A stretch of DNA of 64,000 nucleotides from Hyphomicrobiales bacterium (GCA_017305535.1 JAFKKN010000007.1:1-64000), one strand, 5' to 3'; numbered from the stretch's first letter, positions 1 through 9,365 are shown. Numbers and translations are program-made. Notes: generated by a model not told the origin, from the letters alone.

Positions 1-122
1 GGAAACCCACCTCAAAACGAGTATTCCCTTGAGAACCGTGGAAGACGACCACGTTGATAGGCCGGGTGTGGAAGTGCGGCAACGCATGTAGCTTACCGGT
101 ACTAATCGTTCGATTGGCTTGA
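1..122 (+). rRNA. rrl: 23S ribosomal RNA, 3' end (partial)
   Basis: The window opens inside the last part of a 23S rRNA gene. The stretch with GTAGCTTACCGGTACTAATC followed by GTTCGATTGGCTTGAT is the conserved 3' terminal region of alphaproteobacterial 23S rRNA. The exact mature 3' end cannot be fixed by eye and is taken just after the GATTGCTCTC region. A 5S gene follows about 80 bases later, as expected for the end of an rRNA operon. Confidence 0.93.
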
Positions 123-203
123 TTGCTCTCATTTTCAATGTCCATGCGCTTATGCGCGTGCGATGTGAAGACCACAGATTGCTTCGTATCCTTGTCCTTC
201 GCC

Positions 204-322
204 GGCCTGGTGGTTTTAGCGAGGAGCTTGAACCCGATCCCATCCCGAACTCGGCCGTTAAACTCCTCTGCGCCAATGGTACTATGGCTTAAGCCCTGGG
301 AGAGTAGGTCGCTGCCAGGCCT
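204..322 (+). rRNA. rrf: 5S ribosomal RNA
   Basis: About 119 nt with the hallmark internal segment GAACCCGATCCCATCCCGAA and the 3' segment GGGAGAGTAGGTCGCTGCCA. The ends GGCCTGG and CCAGGCC pair to close helix I, which defines the boundaries to within a few bases. It directly follows the 23S gene. No tRNA-fMet was seen after it, although many Rhizobiales rRNA operons carry one there. Confidence 0.95.
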
Positions 323-360
323 GCCAAGGACATGGATTTCCTCTTATCGATGAACAATCA

Positions 361-393
361 AAACGCCGCTTCCTTCGGGAGGCGGCGTTTTTT
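361..393 (+). terminator. rRNA operon intrinsic terminator
   Basis: A 13-bp stem (361-373 with 378-390, one G-T pair) is closed by a TTCG tetraloop and followed by a T run (388-393). It lies 38 bases after the 5S gene, so it most likely ends the rRNA operon. From here to 612 nothing gene-like was seen. Confidence 0.9.
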
Positions 394-612
394 GTTGTCT
401 ACCTTTCGGATTGCGACCCGGGCTGTGGTGAAAAGCCGGCGTGTGCTCACGACACCATCGAGCATTCGATGGTGTGTCGGAGGCGGTCGAAGTTATTCCG
501 CCATGATTTGTCGGCACGATTCGTAACGGGCGGACCTTGATGGCGACGATTCGAACTTTCCGGCTCGTTGACCGTTTGGCGATCCACACCGCTTTCACCG
601 GGGAAACACTTC

Positions 613-1227
613 ATGCGCGTTCGGTTTCGTCTTCCGATCCCAGCCTTGCTGGTCGGTGTCGTTTTTTTCTCGTCCATCATCGTTGCCCCCGGAAATGCGG
701 CATTCGCGCAAACGCAAACACAGGCGCCCGCCGACGAGTCGCCGAGATCGAATGGCCCTGTGTCGTCGGATAGCGATCAGCAGCTTCGGCAGGTGGCGCT
801 CACCGACAAGATGATCGAAGGCGTGCTCGCCTCACAAAAAGAATTCGATGCGATCGCGGAGAAACTGCCGGAGACCGCGCCGGAAAAGCCGGATCCCAAG
901 GTGACAGCGCAGTTCGAAGCCGTCGCCAAGAAATACGGCTTTGCGAGCTATGACGAATACAACGACGTGGTCGATACCATCAGCCTGGTGCTGGGTGGCT
1001 TTGATCCTGCGACCAAGAAATATGTCGGCGCCGACAATGTCATTCGTGGCCAGATTGCCGCGGTGGAAGCCGACAAGTCGATGCCCGATGAAGATCGGAA
1101 GCAGGCGCTCGAGCAGTTGAACGATGCGTTGAAGGCACCCGTCCCTCCGGTGGAGAACAAAGCCAATATCGAGCTGGTTGCGAAGTATTACGACAAGCTC
1201 AACGCCACGCTGCAACAGAGCGAATAG
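613..1227 (+). CDS. Secreted protein of unknown function (204 aa)
   Basis: The ATG at 613 is chosen because GGGGAA lies a few bases upstream and because the protein then begins with Arg-rich residues and a hydrophobic run (about 8-25) ending near AFAQ, a typical signal peptide with an AxA-like cleavage site. The mature part is charged and probably helical, with no Cys pairs or catalytic motif that I recognise. A KYGFASYDEYNDV segment sits near residues 100-112. The frame could be extended upstream, but that would bury the signal peptide. A second small secreted protein follows 42 bases later, so the two may be cotranscribed. Function unknown. Confidence 0.75.
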   Translation: MRVRFRLPIPALLVGVVFFSSIIVAPGNAAFAQTQTQAPADESPRSNGPVSSDSDQQLRQVALTDKMIEGVLASQKEFDAIAEKLPETAPEKPDPKVTAQFEAVAKKYGFASYDEYNDVVDTISLVLGGFDPATKKYVGADNVIRGQIAAVEADKSMPDEDRKQALEQLNDALKAPVPPVENKANIELVAKYYDKLNATLQQSE

Positions 1228-1269
1228 AATCGAGCTGTCCGGTTCATTCCAAGACGAATGAGGTTTGCC

Positions 1270-1617
1270 ATGTATCGAACCGTTGTCGGAGCCGTCCTCG
1301 CGGTTTCGCTCACGGCCAGCGGAAGCGCGCTGGCTGTCGAAACTGCGGTGTCTCCCGCTTCTCCTCGTACGCAGACAGCCGCGCCGAACAAGAGCGGCGG
1401 CACAGCGAAGACCGTGCGGCACAGCCGCAAATCGGGTGACCATAGAAGGATCGCCCACATGCGGGGGCTGAACGCCAATCCGCGCACGACAGAGCCGCTC
1501 GGATCAGCAGGTGGCGCTGATCTGCCGGTCGTTTCGCCACAGCAGAAGAGCGCGCCGTCGGAAACGCCGTGGACGGGTTTTCACGTCGGAGTCGAAGGCG
1601 GTCGCGGCGGTCGTTGA
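1270..1617 (+). CDS. Small secreted/basic hypothetical protein (115 aa)
   Basis: Begins with MYRTVVGAVLAVSLTASGSA, a signal-peptide-like N-terminus, followed by a low-complexity Ala/Ser/Thr/Arg-rich stretch and a C-terminal Gly/Arg tail. The ATG at 1270 is preferred to an in-frame ATG at 1258 because GAGG lies at proper spacing before 1270. There is no recognisable domain. Composition and short length leave open that it is a fast-evolving envelope protein. It follows another secreted unknown on the same strand. Confidence 0.55.
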   Translation: MYRTVVGAVLAVSLTASGSALAVETAVSPASPRTQTAAPNKSGGTAKTVRHSRKSGDHRRIAHMRGLNANPRTTEPLGSAGGADLPVVSPQQKSAPSETPWTGFHVGVEGGRGGR

Positions 1618-1662
1618 CATCGTGTTCCCACGATCGTCGCGTGGCGATCGGTGTGACGGGGC

Positions 1663-2976
1663 TCAGACTTTAACGGCGAACCGCTTCTCCATTTCCCGGC
1701 GCACTCCGACCGCGTCATTCGCGGAATCGATCTCGACATCGTTCCAGGTCACGACCGCGCCATGCGCAATGTCGCGCGTGAGTTTGACGTGGTGCGCGAG
1801 GCCGATCGGCAATGCGCTGACCTTCAGGCTGTCGCGCGCCGGCATCAGCTTGCCCCACACCGTGTAGCCGCCTTCGCCGTCGAGTATCTCGCCGGCCTTG
1901 AGGTCGCGCTTGGCGACGGCGGCGACGTCGCCGCGAAAACCGCGCGGCTGCCCAGTCGGCTCCCCGCGCAGCGCTGCTGACAATACCGAAATGTTCAGCT
2001 CCAGCCCGATCAGGTGATAGGGCTTGTACATCGCCGCGTATCGTCCGCTCGAATCGGTCTTCAATCCGTATTGCTTGAAGCAGTCGGCGGCGTAATCGTT
2101 CGGCGCCTCCAGCACCACATAGACGCCCCAGCGCAGGTCGCGAAACACCGGGCGGCCGTCGCGCTCGATCGACGACACCACTTCCACCATGCCGGCGCCA
2201 TCCAGCACGCCGCCTTGATCGCACGGCCGCATGATGTGCGGCAGATCGTCGACGCCGCACGGTGGAAACTTCAAGCCCGCCTCGGGCACGTCGAGCCCGG
2301 TCGCGTTGGCGATCGCCGCCATCTCGATGGCCGACTTGGTGCCATCGAGGAACGAGTTGAACATCTGTGGATTCATTCCGGCGGATTGTGCCTCGGCGGC
2401 GGTCAGTCCGTAGTGCTGCCAGACGTCCTTCGGCGTCACGTCGTGGTAGATCGGCAGATATTTGGTGCCCTTGCCGGCGGCGATCACCTTGAAGCCGGTG
2501 GCACGCGCCCAGTCGACCATCTCGGCGGTCAGCGCCGGCTGATCGCCGTAAGCCAGCGAATAGACCACGCCGGCGTTGCGCGCTTCCTCCGCCAGCAGTG
2601 GACCGGCGAGCACGTCGGCTTCGACATTGACCATGACGATGTGTTTCCCGGCCGCGATCGCCGCGCGGGCGTGGCGAATGCCGACGGCGGGATTGCCGGT
2701 GGCCTCGACGACCACTTCGATCGAACCATCCTTGATAGCCGCCATGCCGTCGGTGACGAATTTTGTCGTATCGATCAGCGCGCGATCCCACCCCACGGTG
2801 CGGCACGCCTCACGCGCGCGTTCAGGATCGAGATCGACGATCGTGGCAATCTCTAGCCCCGGCGTATGCGGCACCTGCGCGAGAAACATCGAGCCGAATT
2901 TGCCGGCACCGATCAGGACGACGCGAACCGGTTTGTTGGCGGCGTGGCGGGCTTGCAGAAGGTGATGCAGATTCAT
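1663..2976 (-). CDS. SAF-domain NAD(P)-dependent oxidoreductase, homoserine-dehydrogenase-like (437 aa)
   Basis: The N-terminal Rossmann fold carries a nucleotide-binding motif (VVLIGAGKFGSMFLAQV) followed by the acidic strand end TIVDLDPERA. A central stretch with EATGNPAVGI and GKHIVMVNVEADVL resembles homoserine dehydrogenase-like NAD-binding domains. The C-terminal part (AVAKRDLKAGEILDGEGGYTV) is a SAF-like domain, as found in a family often named NAD(P)-dependent oxidoreductase or, misleadingly, FlgA-like. The ATG at 2976 is preferred to a TTG ten codons upstream because the family starts close to MNLHHLLQAR. The substrate is unknown. It is not a true biosynthetic homoserine dehydrogenase, because the ACT domain is absent and a SAF domain is present. 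Confidence 0.8.
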   Translation of the reverse strand: MNLHHLLQARHAANKPVRVVLIGAGKFGSMFLAQVPHTPGLEIATIVDLDPERAREACRTVGWDRALIDTTKFVTDGMAAIKDGSIEVVVEATGNPAVGIRHARAAIAAGKHIVMVNVEADVLAGPLLAEEARNAGVVYSLAYGDQPALTAEMVDWARATGFKVIAAGKGTKYLPIYHDVTPKDVWQHYGLTAAEAQSAGMNPQMFNSFLDGTKSAIEMAAIANATGLDVPEAGLKFPPCGVDDLPHIMRPCDQGGVLDGAGMVEVVSSIERDGRPVFRDLRWGVYVVLEAPNDYAADCFKQYGLKTDSSGRYAAMYKPYHLIGLELNISVLSAALRGEPTGQPRGFRGDVAAVAKRDLKAGEILDGEGGYTVWGKLMPARDSLKVSALPIGLAHHVKLTRDIAHGAVVTWNDVEIDSANDAVGVRREMEKRFAVKV

Positions 2977-3209
2977 GGCGGGTAGCTCTCTCGGAAAAAG
3001 AATCAATCCATCTATATCGCTACCGGCAGGCGTCGCGAAGGATTCCCGATCCGCTTCGCAACGTCATCGGTCAACGGATCAGGAATGATATTGACCGACA
3101 GAGGGAAAATGCGTGAACTGCCCGGATTGATTGTGTGCGGTAAAGCGGATTTGCAGAAGCAATTTGCCATCTGTCCGAAAGGGCGGATTCGATCAGGGCG
3201 GAAATTTGG

Positions 3210-4367
3210 ATGCCGGGGCGTTCCGTGAAATTCATTGTGCGTCGGGTCGTCGTCAAGCTGATGGCGCTCATGGCGTTGTCGGCATTCGGCTTTCCAGCCT
3301 TTACCGGGAATGCGATCGCATTGACGCGTGGCGAAGCCGTTGCGCATTGCCGGGCGACTGTCGGTCAACCGATCGTTCGCAATTGCATGTTTCGTGCCGG
3401 AGGCTCCGGTAATCTCGCGACATGCAGGATGCAAGCTCATCCCCGGGTCGCGGCATGCATCGCCATGACGATGCGCGGCGGTATGGCGAATCCATCGCGC
3501 GCGACCAGGGAAGCGTCCCAACAGGCGCAGTCCAGGCAGAGGAAACAACGCCCGCCCGGTCCGCCCCGGCACAATGTCGTTACGACAACTCCGGCGGCGG
3601 TCGCGGGACTGGCTTCCGCCGCGTCGGCGGCGCCGGGGCGGCTTGAGGATGCGGCCACGAGTAAGCCTGCTTACGGTTCGAGGGTCGCTCTGGTGATCGG
3701 CAACTCCACCTATGAGCACGTTCCTTCATTGCCGAATACGCTCAATGATGCTTAGGAAATTGCCGCAGCCCTGAAGGCGAAGGGATTCCAGGATGTGATC
3801 CTGCGAACCGACCTGAAACGCGATCAGCTGGTCTCGGCATTGAGCGAGTTTGCGCGGCGTGCCGATACAGCGGATTGGGCCGTTGTCTATTATGCCGGCC
3901 ATGGCATCGAATATCGCGGAATGAACTACATGATTCCGACCGACGCACGGCTGAAGCTCGATCGCGATATCAGTCTCGAAGCGGTCGAGATCGACAAGAT
4001 TCTGGCGGCCGTGGAAGGGGCCAGGAAACTTCGGCTGATCATGCTTGATGCGTGTCGCGACAATCCGTTTCTCGATCAGATGAAGCGAACGGTGGCGCAA
4101 CGCTCGATCAATCGAGGTCTGGCACCGATCGAGGCCGAGGCGGGGATGCTCATCGTCTATTCGGCAAAGCACGGTCAGGTGGCGTTGGACGGCACCGGGC
4201 AACACAGCCCTTTCACAACCGCGTTGCTCGACCGGATTCGCACGCCGAATCTGGAGATCCGTCGTCTTCTTGATCTGGTCCGCGACGATGTTCTGTTCAA
4301 GACCAATAAACGGCAGCAACCCTTCAGCTACGGCTCCCTTTCCGGCAGCGAGGATTTCTATTTTTGA
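3210..4367 (+). pseudogene. Caspase-like (peptidase C14) protein interrupted by an in-frame amber codon
   Basis: One continuous reading frame of 385 codons except for TAG at 3753-3755. The part before it has a signal peptide, a Cys-containing region, and the start of a caspase fold (RVALVIGNSTYEHVPSLPN). The part after resumes in the same frame with EIAAALKAKGF, then the catalytic His motif (VYYAGHGIEY) and catalytic Cys motif (LDACRDNPF). The stop thus falls between the first strand of the caspase fold and its active site, so a normally terminated product would be inactive. GAG to TAG would be the simplest origin. Alternatives are a sequencing error, amber readthrough, or re-initiation at the in-frame ATG at 3795. 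An intact relative lies at 55086-56666. Confidence 0.8.
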
Positions 4368-4441
4368 ACGCGGGTTCGCGAGGTGGCATCGCCGCCGCCT
4401 TCGCGATAAAATTCTGTCGGTAAGGGGTCCGCGTGGGGAAG

Positions 4442-4517
4442 TGGTGCCGCAAGAGGGATTCGAACCCCCGACCCCGTCATTACGAATGACGTGCTCTACC
4501 AGCTGAGCTATTGCGGC
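4442..4517 (-). tRNA. tRNA-Thr (anticodon CGT)
   Basis: On the minus strand the acceptor GCCGCAA pairs with TTGCGGC. The D-arm (GCTC...GAGC) is clear. The anticodon stem CGTCA/TGACG encloses the loop TTCGTAA with anticodon CGT, and the T-loop is TTCGAAT. The discriminator A is followed by an encoded CCA, giving 76 nt. It sits between the broken caspase gene and hemY. Confidence 0.95.
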
Positions 4518-4689
4518 GAACCATCGGCATCGGCAACGAATTCCCGACGCACACGAGCACCTGATATCGGGCGGCAGGTGGCTTGGCAAGAACCTGTGCG
4601 GCCGACATTTGCATTGCGGATTGCACAGATCGCCAGTGGTAGATCATCTCGTTGAAATCAAACCGCTTTATAATGCGGCGATACCCCGT

Positions 4690-6375
4690 TCATCCGCCCA
4701 GACGGGAGAAAAAGCCGCGCCAGCCGCCGGCTTGCGTGGTTCGGGGCCGATTCGGCTCGCCGTATTCGTCGAGTTCCAGTTCCTCGTCGACGCCGGGGTC
4801 GTCGGGAGCCCGGGTCAGCGGAATCACCGCGGGAATGGGCGCAACGTTACCCTTCTCCGGAAGTTGCCGGGAACGGAATAGCGGGCCGAGAGCCGCGGCA
4901 GCAGATTTCTGGGGTGTTGCGACGGAAGGCTCGGCTGCGGTTGCCGCTGTCGGAACAGGTTGGGCGGGGCTGGCCGTCGGGTCCGGAGCCGGTGGGCTCT
5001 CCGGCCTGGCGGCCGGCAATGCAACCGGCAGGTCGGGTGACGAAGGATCGGACTCCCCGGCCTCGACCATCGGCGCGGCATGGGAATCCGTGGGCAGCGC
5101 AGCGAGGGGCATTTGCCACTGGAAGGCGTCGAGCCGCCCGGTCAGCGGCGACACCGGCCGCCAGTGATCGGAGACGTAACCATCGGCGGTCCACACCGGA
5201 TCGTGCAGGGCGCGCACCGCGCGAACGGTCCATTCCCGCGCACGGCCGCTGTCGCCGTGCTCGGTGCGCTCGATTTCCGCCATCAACATCGCCACGCGCT
5301 GCGTCGGCGCTGCGATGAACGGCGCCAGCGCCTTGCGTGCGCGCTCGAACTCGCTGGCATCGATCGCGGCACGCGCCACCGCGAGCGCGCCTTCGATGTG
5401 GCCCGGCGTCTTTGCCGCCAGTGTTTCCACCCGCGATAGCCGCTGCCGCGCGGAGTCGCCAAGTTTGACATGTGCGTAAGCGTCGGCGAGGTCGGGATGC
5501 GGCTGCGCCAGCCATGCGGTCTCGATGATGCGCATCGCGCGGCGCACCTGCTGCGCCTCGCTATGAAATTTGCTGGCGAGCACCGCCGCCGGCACCAGCG
5601 TCGGCGCCAGCCGGATCGCCTCCATGATGCTTTCGCGAGAACGATCGCGCTCGCTGGTTTCGAGTTCAAGTGCGCGCGCGGTCAGCAGCACCGCGCGCTG
5701 ACGCTGATACAGCGTCTTGTCGAGCAGTCCGGCCGCGAGATTGTTGTCGAGGATGGTGAGCGCGCCGCTCCAGTCGCCTTGCGCGCAGCGGAATCCGAGC
5801 ACGGCCTGCGAGGCCCATGTCGATGCAGGCGAGAGCTTCAGTGCCTCCTGCGCGATCTCGATGGCGGTGTGCGGATCGTCGGCGCGTTGTGCCTCGATGA
5901 ACAACCCGCGCAGGCCCAACAGACGGGTGTCCTTGCGTTCGGTCATGGCGCGGAAGGCGCGTTGCGCGCCGTCGCGATCGCCGTCCATCTGTGCCGATTG
6001 CGCATGCAGCAGCAATGTCAGCGGATCTTGCGGGGCGAGCCGTTTGGCGACGGTCGTATGTTTGCGCGCGGCGGCGTGGTCGCCGTGGCCGATCGCCAAA
6101 AGTCCGTTGGCGACGGCACTGCGTCCGCGCGCGACGCGCCGCTCGCGGCGGCGACGTTGCAGGCGTTGCGGTGCTTGCCACAGGTTGCGCAGCACCGACC
6201 AGATCGCGACGGCGGCAAGCGCCACGAGCGTCAACCCCAGCACGAACACCGGCAGCGACGTCTCCGCGCGCCAACCGCCCCACGAGATGGCGACGTCGCC
6301 ATGCTGGTCGCCGACCCAGGTGGCGGCGAAGGCCGCGATGGCAATGACAATCAGGAAAATGATGATGCGGATCAT
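4690..6375 (-). CDS. hemY: HemY-like TPR inner-membrane protein (561 aa)
   Basis: Starts MIRIIIFLIVIAIAAFAATW (first membrane segment), has a second hydrophobic segment around residues 43-65 (VFVLGLTLVALAAVAIW), then an Arg-rich stretch and a long TPR-like helical region. The Pro/Ala-rich acidic C-terminus runs to the end. This is the alphaproteobacterial HemY architecture. HemY is linked genetically to tetrapyrrole synthesis but is not the protoporphyrinogen oxidase of the same name in Gram-positives. The ATG at 6375 lies 7 bases after the mitofilin-family stop, so the two are cotranscribed with hemD and hemC upstream. The role in heme synthesis is from family knowledge, and its mechanism is unclear. 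Confidence 0.88.
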   Translation of the reverse strand: MIRIIIFLIVIAIAAFAATWVGDQHGDVAISWGGWRAETSLPVFVLGLTLVALAAVAIWSVLRNLWQAPQRLQRRRRERRVARGRSAVANGLLAIGHGDHAAARKHTTVAKRLAPQDPLTLLLHAQSAQMDGDRDGAQRAFRAMTERKDTRLLGLRGLFIEAQRADDPHTAIEIAQEALKLSPASTWASQAVLGFRCAQGDWSGALTILDNNLAAGLLDKTLYQRQRAVLLTARALELETSERDRSRESIMEAIRLAPTLVPAAVLASKFHSEAQQVRRAMRIIETAWLAQPHPDLADAYAHVKLGDSARQRLSRVETLAAKTPGHIEGALAVARAAIDASEFERARKALAPFIAAPTQRVAMLMAEIERTEHGDSGRAREWTVRAVRALHDPVWTADGYVSDHWRPVSPLTGRLDAFQWQMPLAALPTDSHAAPMVEAGESDPSSPDLPVALPAARPESPPAPDPTASPAQPVPTAATAAEPSVATPQKSAAAALGPLFRSRQLPEKGNVAPIPAVIPLTRAPDDPGVDEELELDEYGEPNRPRTTQAGGWRGFFSRLGG

Positions 6376-6382
6376 CGGAGGC

Positions 6383-7573
6383 CTATGGCGTCGGTTTGCC
6401 AAGCGCCGCGACGGCGTCGGTTGCAAGTTGACGGGACGCGGCGAGCGTTGCGTCGCGCGCGTCGACCAGTGCGATCCACGCCTGGAACGGCGTGCGATCG
6501 GTGTTGCTGAGTGTCATCAACTCGCGGCGGGCGGTCGCGATATCGTCGCGTCGTGCGGCGGCGGCGGCGCGACTGACGATATCGCCACGGCCTTCGCCGG
6601 CGGGTGTATCGGTTCTGCGAATCCGCACCAGCCGCTCGGCGCCCGCTTGCAGCCGATCGAGAATGCCTGCGCCCTCCACGGGCTTCGGCGCAACCGGCGT
6701 GGTCGCCGCGATCTGCGTCAGCAACTCCTTGCTCAAGGTGTTGGCACTCGGCACGCCGGAGGCGGCGAAGTGCTCGAGAGGCTTGAGCGCATCCGGTTGA
6801 GTCATCAGCGGTGCGGCGGCTGTCAACGCGGCGGCGTAGGAATCGCCCTGCCGCACCAGCCGGTCGAGCAACGTCACGGCGACGATGCGGCGCAGCGGTT
6901 TGTCGTCGGCAGGGGCCGCGCGTTGCTTCGCGGTTTCCGCCGAGAGCGTGCGTGTTGCGTTTTCGAGTTGGTCGATGCGACCGGTGATCGCGGACAGATC
7001 CGGTGCGGGTGCGGATTCGCGCGGCGCGGTCTTGATATCGCTGATGGCGGTCGCGGCCTGTTGCTGTTGCGCGCGCACGGCATCGAGGTCGGCGCGAAGC
7101 GCGGCCGCCGATTTTTCCAGCGCGTCGAGCCGGGCCGTGAGTTTGGCGTCCGGTGCGCCGGGCGTCGGCGCGGGCCGGGCCTCGAGGCTCGCCAAGCGTT
7201 TTGTCAGGGCGTCGATCTGGGCGGTGTCGGGTGCGGGGGTGACCACTGGCGGCGGCGAATGCGGCCAGCCTGCCCAGACGGCCGCGCCAATGACGCCACA
7301 GGCGGCCAGCGCTCCGACCAGCGCTGCCATCACAGCCGTTGCCGCCTTCGGCGCTGGTGTGGCGGCGGGAGACGTTTCGGTGCTGTCCCGAACAGGCTCT
7401 TCGCGCGTGTGTTCGGCGGATGACGCGTCGTCCGTCGGACTGGCGGCAGCTTCGGGCTGCTCGGTCGGCTTACTGGAAATTTCGGTAGCTTCGAGATCGA
7501 TGGTCGGCGGCGTACGCTTGGGCCGGCCGGCGTCGGGAGTTGTTGCGGGGGCGTCGTGTTGGTCATCGACCAT
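6383..7573 (-). CDS. Mitofilin/Mic60-family inner-membrane protein (396 aa)
   Basis: A Pro/Ala/Glu-rich cytoplasmic N-terminus (1-75) is followed by one membrane helix (about 79-104, AVMAALVGALAACGVIGAAV), a coiled-coil region (about 118-220) and a C-terminal helical domain ending FQAWIALVDARDATLAASRQ. This order matches alphaproteobacterial Mic60 (mitofilin), the relative of the mitochondrial cristae organiser, which is commonly found between hemD and hemY as here. GAGGAA at good spacing supports the ATG at 7573. The likely role is shaping or contact of the inner membrane. That it works with HemY is inferred from the neighbourhood only. Confidence 0.85.
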   Translation of the reverse strand: MVDDQHDAPATTPDAGRPKRTPPTIDLEATEISSKPTEQPEAAASPTDDASSAEHTREEPVRDSTETSPAATPAPKAATAVMAALVGALAACGVIGAAVWAGWPHSPPPVVTPAPDTAQIDALTKRLASLEARPAPTPGAPDAKLTARLDALEKSAAALRADLDAVRAQQQQAATAISDIKTAPRESAPAPDLSAITGRIDQLENATRTLSAETAKQRAAPADDKPLRRIVAVTLLDRLVRQGDSYAAALTAAAPLMTQPDALKPLEHFAASGVPSANTLSKELLTQIAATTPVAPKPVEGAGILDRLQAGAERLVRIRRTDTPAGEGRGDIVSRAAAAARRDDIATARRELMTLSNTDRTPFQAWIALVDARDATLAASRQLATDAVAALGKPTP

Positions 7574-7645
7574 CGTGGCGGTTCCTCAACTCCAGATGAT
7601 GCGCGTGGAGGATCGACCCTCCGGCCCGATTCGGCCCACCCCTGC

Positions 7646-8392
7646 TTAGCGCGATTGTGGCCGTAGTGCACGGTCCAGCGCGTCGAACAGTGCATCTTCG
7701 TCCGGTGTGGTGGCAACCGCAACCTGCGTGGCTCCGGCCTCGCGGAGCACGGCGGCGACATTGGCCGATATACAGCAATGGGGCACCGCCAGCGCCGTGA
7801 TTTCCAGCCCGGCAGCGCGGGCCGCCGCGACGAAGGCATGGGCGCTGCGACCCGAATAGTGCAGCACCGCTTTGACGCGTCCGGCTGTGAAGGCGTCGCA
7901 AACGTCCGCCGGCAGATCGGGTGTCGCGATCATGCGATAAGTCGTGACCGTGACGACCTCGAAGCCGAACGGGCTCAGCTCGTCGTCGAGATTCACCGCG
8001 CGATCGGCGGCGGCGAGATAAAGCAGCCTTGCGGATTTTTTCAGGGCTTTGGCGCGTATCTGCGCCACCACGAGATCGCGCAACGACGCGCCATCGCCGT
8101 TTGCTGCCATTACGCTGGCGAAACCGAGATCGCGCGCGGCTTGCGCGGTGCGTTCGCCGACCGCATAGAGCGGCGTTGTCAGCCAGCGCTGCCGTGCCGA
8201 TGTTTCGGCGAGCGCGCGCAGCGCGTTGACGCTGGTGACCAGCACCGCATCGAAGGGCGCATCGGAATCCGATTCGAACGCGATCGGCTCGAAGCGCAGC
8301 ATCGGCGCCAGCAACACGTCGAGGCCCTTGCCGCGTAGTGCCGTCGCCGTCGCGGTGTGATCTGGCGCAGGGCGGGTGACGAGAATAGCCAC
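7646..8392 (-). CDS. hemD: Uroporphyrinogen-III synthase (248 aa)
   Basis: Cyclises hydroxymethylbilane to uroporphyrinogen III with inversion of ring D, in the cytoplasm. The start is taken as GTG at 8392, giving MAILVTRPAPDHTATATAL, the usual HemD N-terminus. It lies one base after the hemC stop. Further conserved stretches are FDAVLVTSVNALRAL, PLYAVGERTAQAARDLGF and the C-terminal VLHYSGRSAHAF with AVPHCCISANVAAVL. HemD is poorly conserved, so the identification rests also on the adjacent hemC. Confidence 0.92.
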   Translation of the reverse strand: MAILVTRPAPDHTATATALRGKGLDVLLAPMLRFEPIAFESDSDAPFDAVLVTSVNALRALAETSARQRWLTTPLYAVGERTAQAARDLGFASVMAANGDGASLRDLVVAQIRAKALKKSARLLYLAAADRAVNLDDELSPFGFEVVTVTTYRMIATPDLPADVCDAFTAGRVKAVLHYSGRSAHAFVAAARAAGLEITALAVPHCCISANVAAVLREAGATQVAVATTPDEDALFDALDRALRPQSR

Positions 8393-8393
8393 G

Positions 8394-9365
8394 CTAGTTG
8401 CCGGCGCCGGAGAACAGCGTGAAGAATTTCTCGCCGGCCTGCGCGCGCAGTTCACGCGCGGCATCGGTGCCGAGTGCCACGGCGTCGGCGCGCGTGCCTT
8501 CGCGCGTTGTCTCATAAGATTCGCGGCCGTCCGGTGAGATGATGAGGCCGCGAAAATGAATCCGCTCGCCGTCGACACGGCAATGGCCGCCGATCGGCGT
8601 GCGGCAGGAGCCGTCCAATAGCGCAAGGAAACTGCGTTCGGCACTGAGCGCGACGTCGGTATCAGCATCGGCGATGGCTTTGACGAAGGCGTTGGTGCGG
8701 CCGTCGTCGCGGCGCGATTCAATCGCGATGGCGCCTTGGCCCACCGCCGGGAGAAATTCGTCGATGCTGAAAATGCGCGTGACCTTGTCGGTGAGGCCGA
8801 GGCGTTTCAAACCGGCAAGCGCCAGCAAGGTGGCGTCGGCTTCGCCGGAGGCCAACTTACGCAGGCGCGTTTCGACATTGCCGCGCATCACCTCGACCTT
8901 GAGGTCGGGGCGCAGCCGCAGCACCATCGCCTGACGCCGCAAGGAAGCCGTGCCGACCACGGCGCCTGACGGCAGATCGGCGAGCGAGGCCGCCTTGTGG
9001 CTGATGAAGACATCGCGCGGGTCCTCGCGCGGCAGGAACGCGGATAGCCAGGTCGCGTCCGGCAGGAAGGTCGGCACGTCCTTGGAGGAATGCACGGCAA
9101 GATCGATGCTGCCGGCGAGCAGGGCTTCCTCGATTTCCTTGGTGAACAGGCCCTTGCCGCCGGATTCCGCCAAAGTACGGTCCTGGATCGCGTCGCCGGT
9201 GGTGCGGATGACGCGAATGGCGATCCGCTCCGCGTCGACGCCATGGGCGCGCGCCAGCCGAGCGCGCACGTCATGGGCCTGCGCCAGCGCCAGGGGGCTG
9301 CCGCGCGTGCCGATGGTCGTCAGAATGTCACCCTCGGTTCTGGATTGTTCGCCGGAAGATTGCAC
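8394..9365 (-). CDS. hemC: Porphobilinogen deaminase / hydroxymethylbilane synthase (323 aa)
   Basis: Polymerises four porphobilinogens to hydroxymethylbilane using a dipyrromethane cofactor. Visible motifs are IGTRGSPLALAQ, SGGKGLFTKEIEEALL, DLAVHSSKDVP, GTASLRRQAM, and the cofactor-binding Cys in LLDGSCRTPIGGHC. The start is GTG at 9365 with GCGAGG upstream. No closer ATG or GTG exists before the conserved TTIGTRGSP. It is divergent from tsaD with a 76-base control region between them, and is followed immediately by hemD. Confidence 0.94.
   Translation of the reverse strand: MQSSGEQSRTEGDILTTIGTRGSPLALAQAHDVRARLARAHGVDAERIAIRVIRTTGDAIQDRTLAESGGKGLFTKEIEEALLAGSIDLAVHSSKDVPTFLPDATWLSAFLPREDPRDVFISHKAASLADLPSGAVVGTASLRRQAMVLRLRPDLKVEVMRGNVETRLRKLASGEADATLLALAGLKRLGLTDKVTRIFSIDEFLPAVGQGAIAIESRRDDGRTNAFVKAIADADTDVALSAERSFLALLDGSCRTPIGGHCRVDGERIHFRGLIISPDGRESYETTREGTRADAVALGTDAARELRAQAGEKFFTLFSGAGN

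Noticed and set aside
7-30. Possible start of a protein gene at the left edge
   Set aside because: This stretch is 23S rRNA sequence, and frames across it are not coding.
2014-2856. A 280-codon plus-strand frame opposite the SAF-domain oxidoreductase
   Set aside because: It is antisense to a gene with clear Rossmann and SAF motifs. The His/Arg-rich product has no recognisable features.
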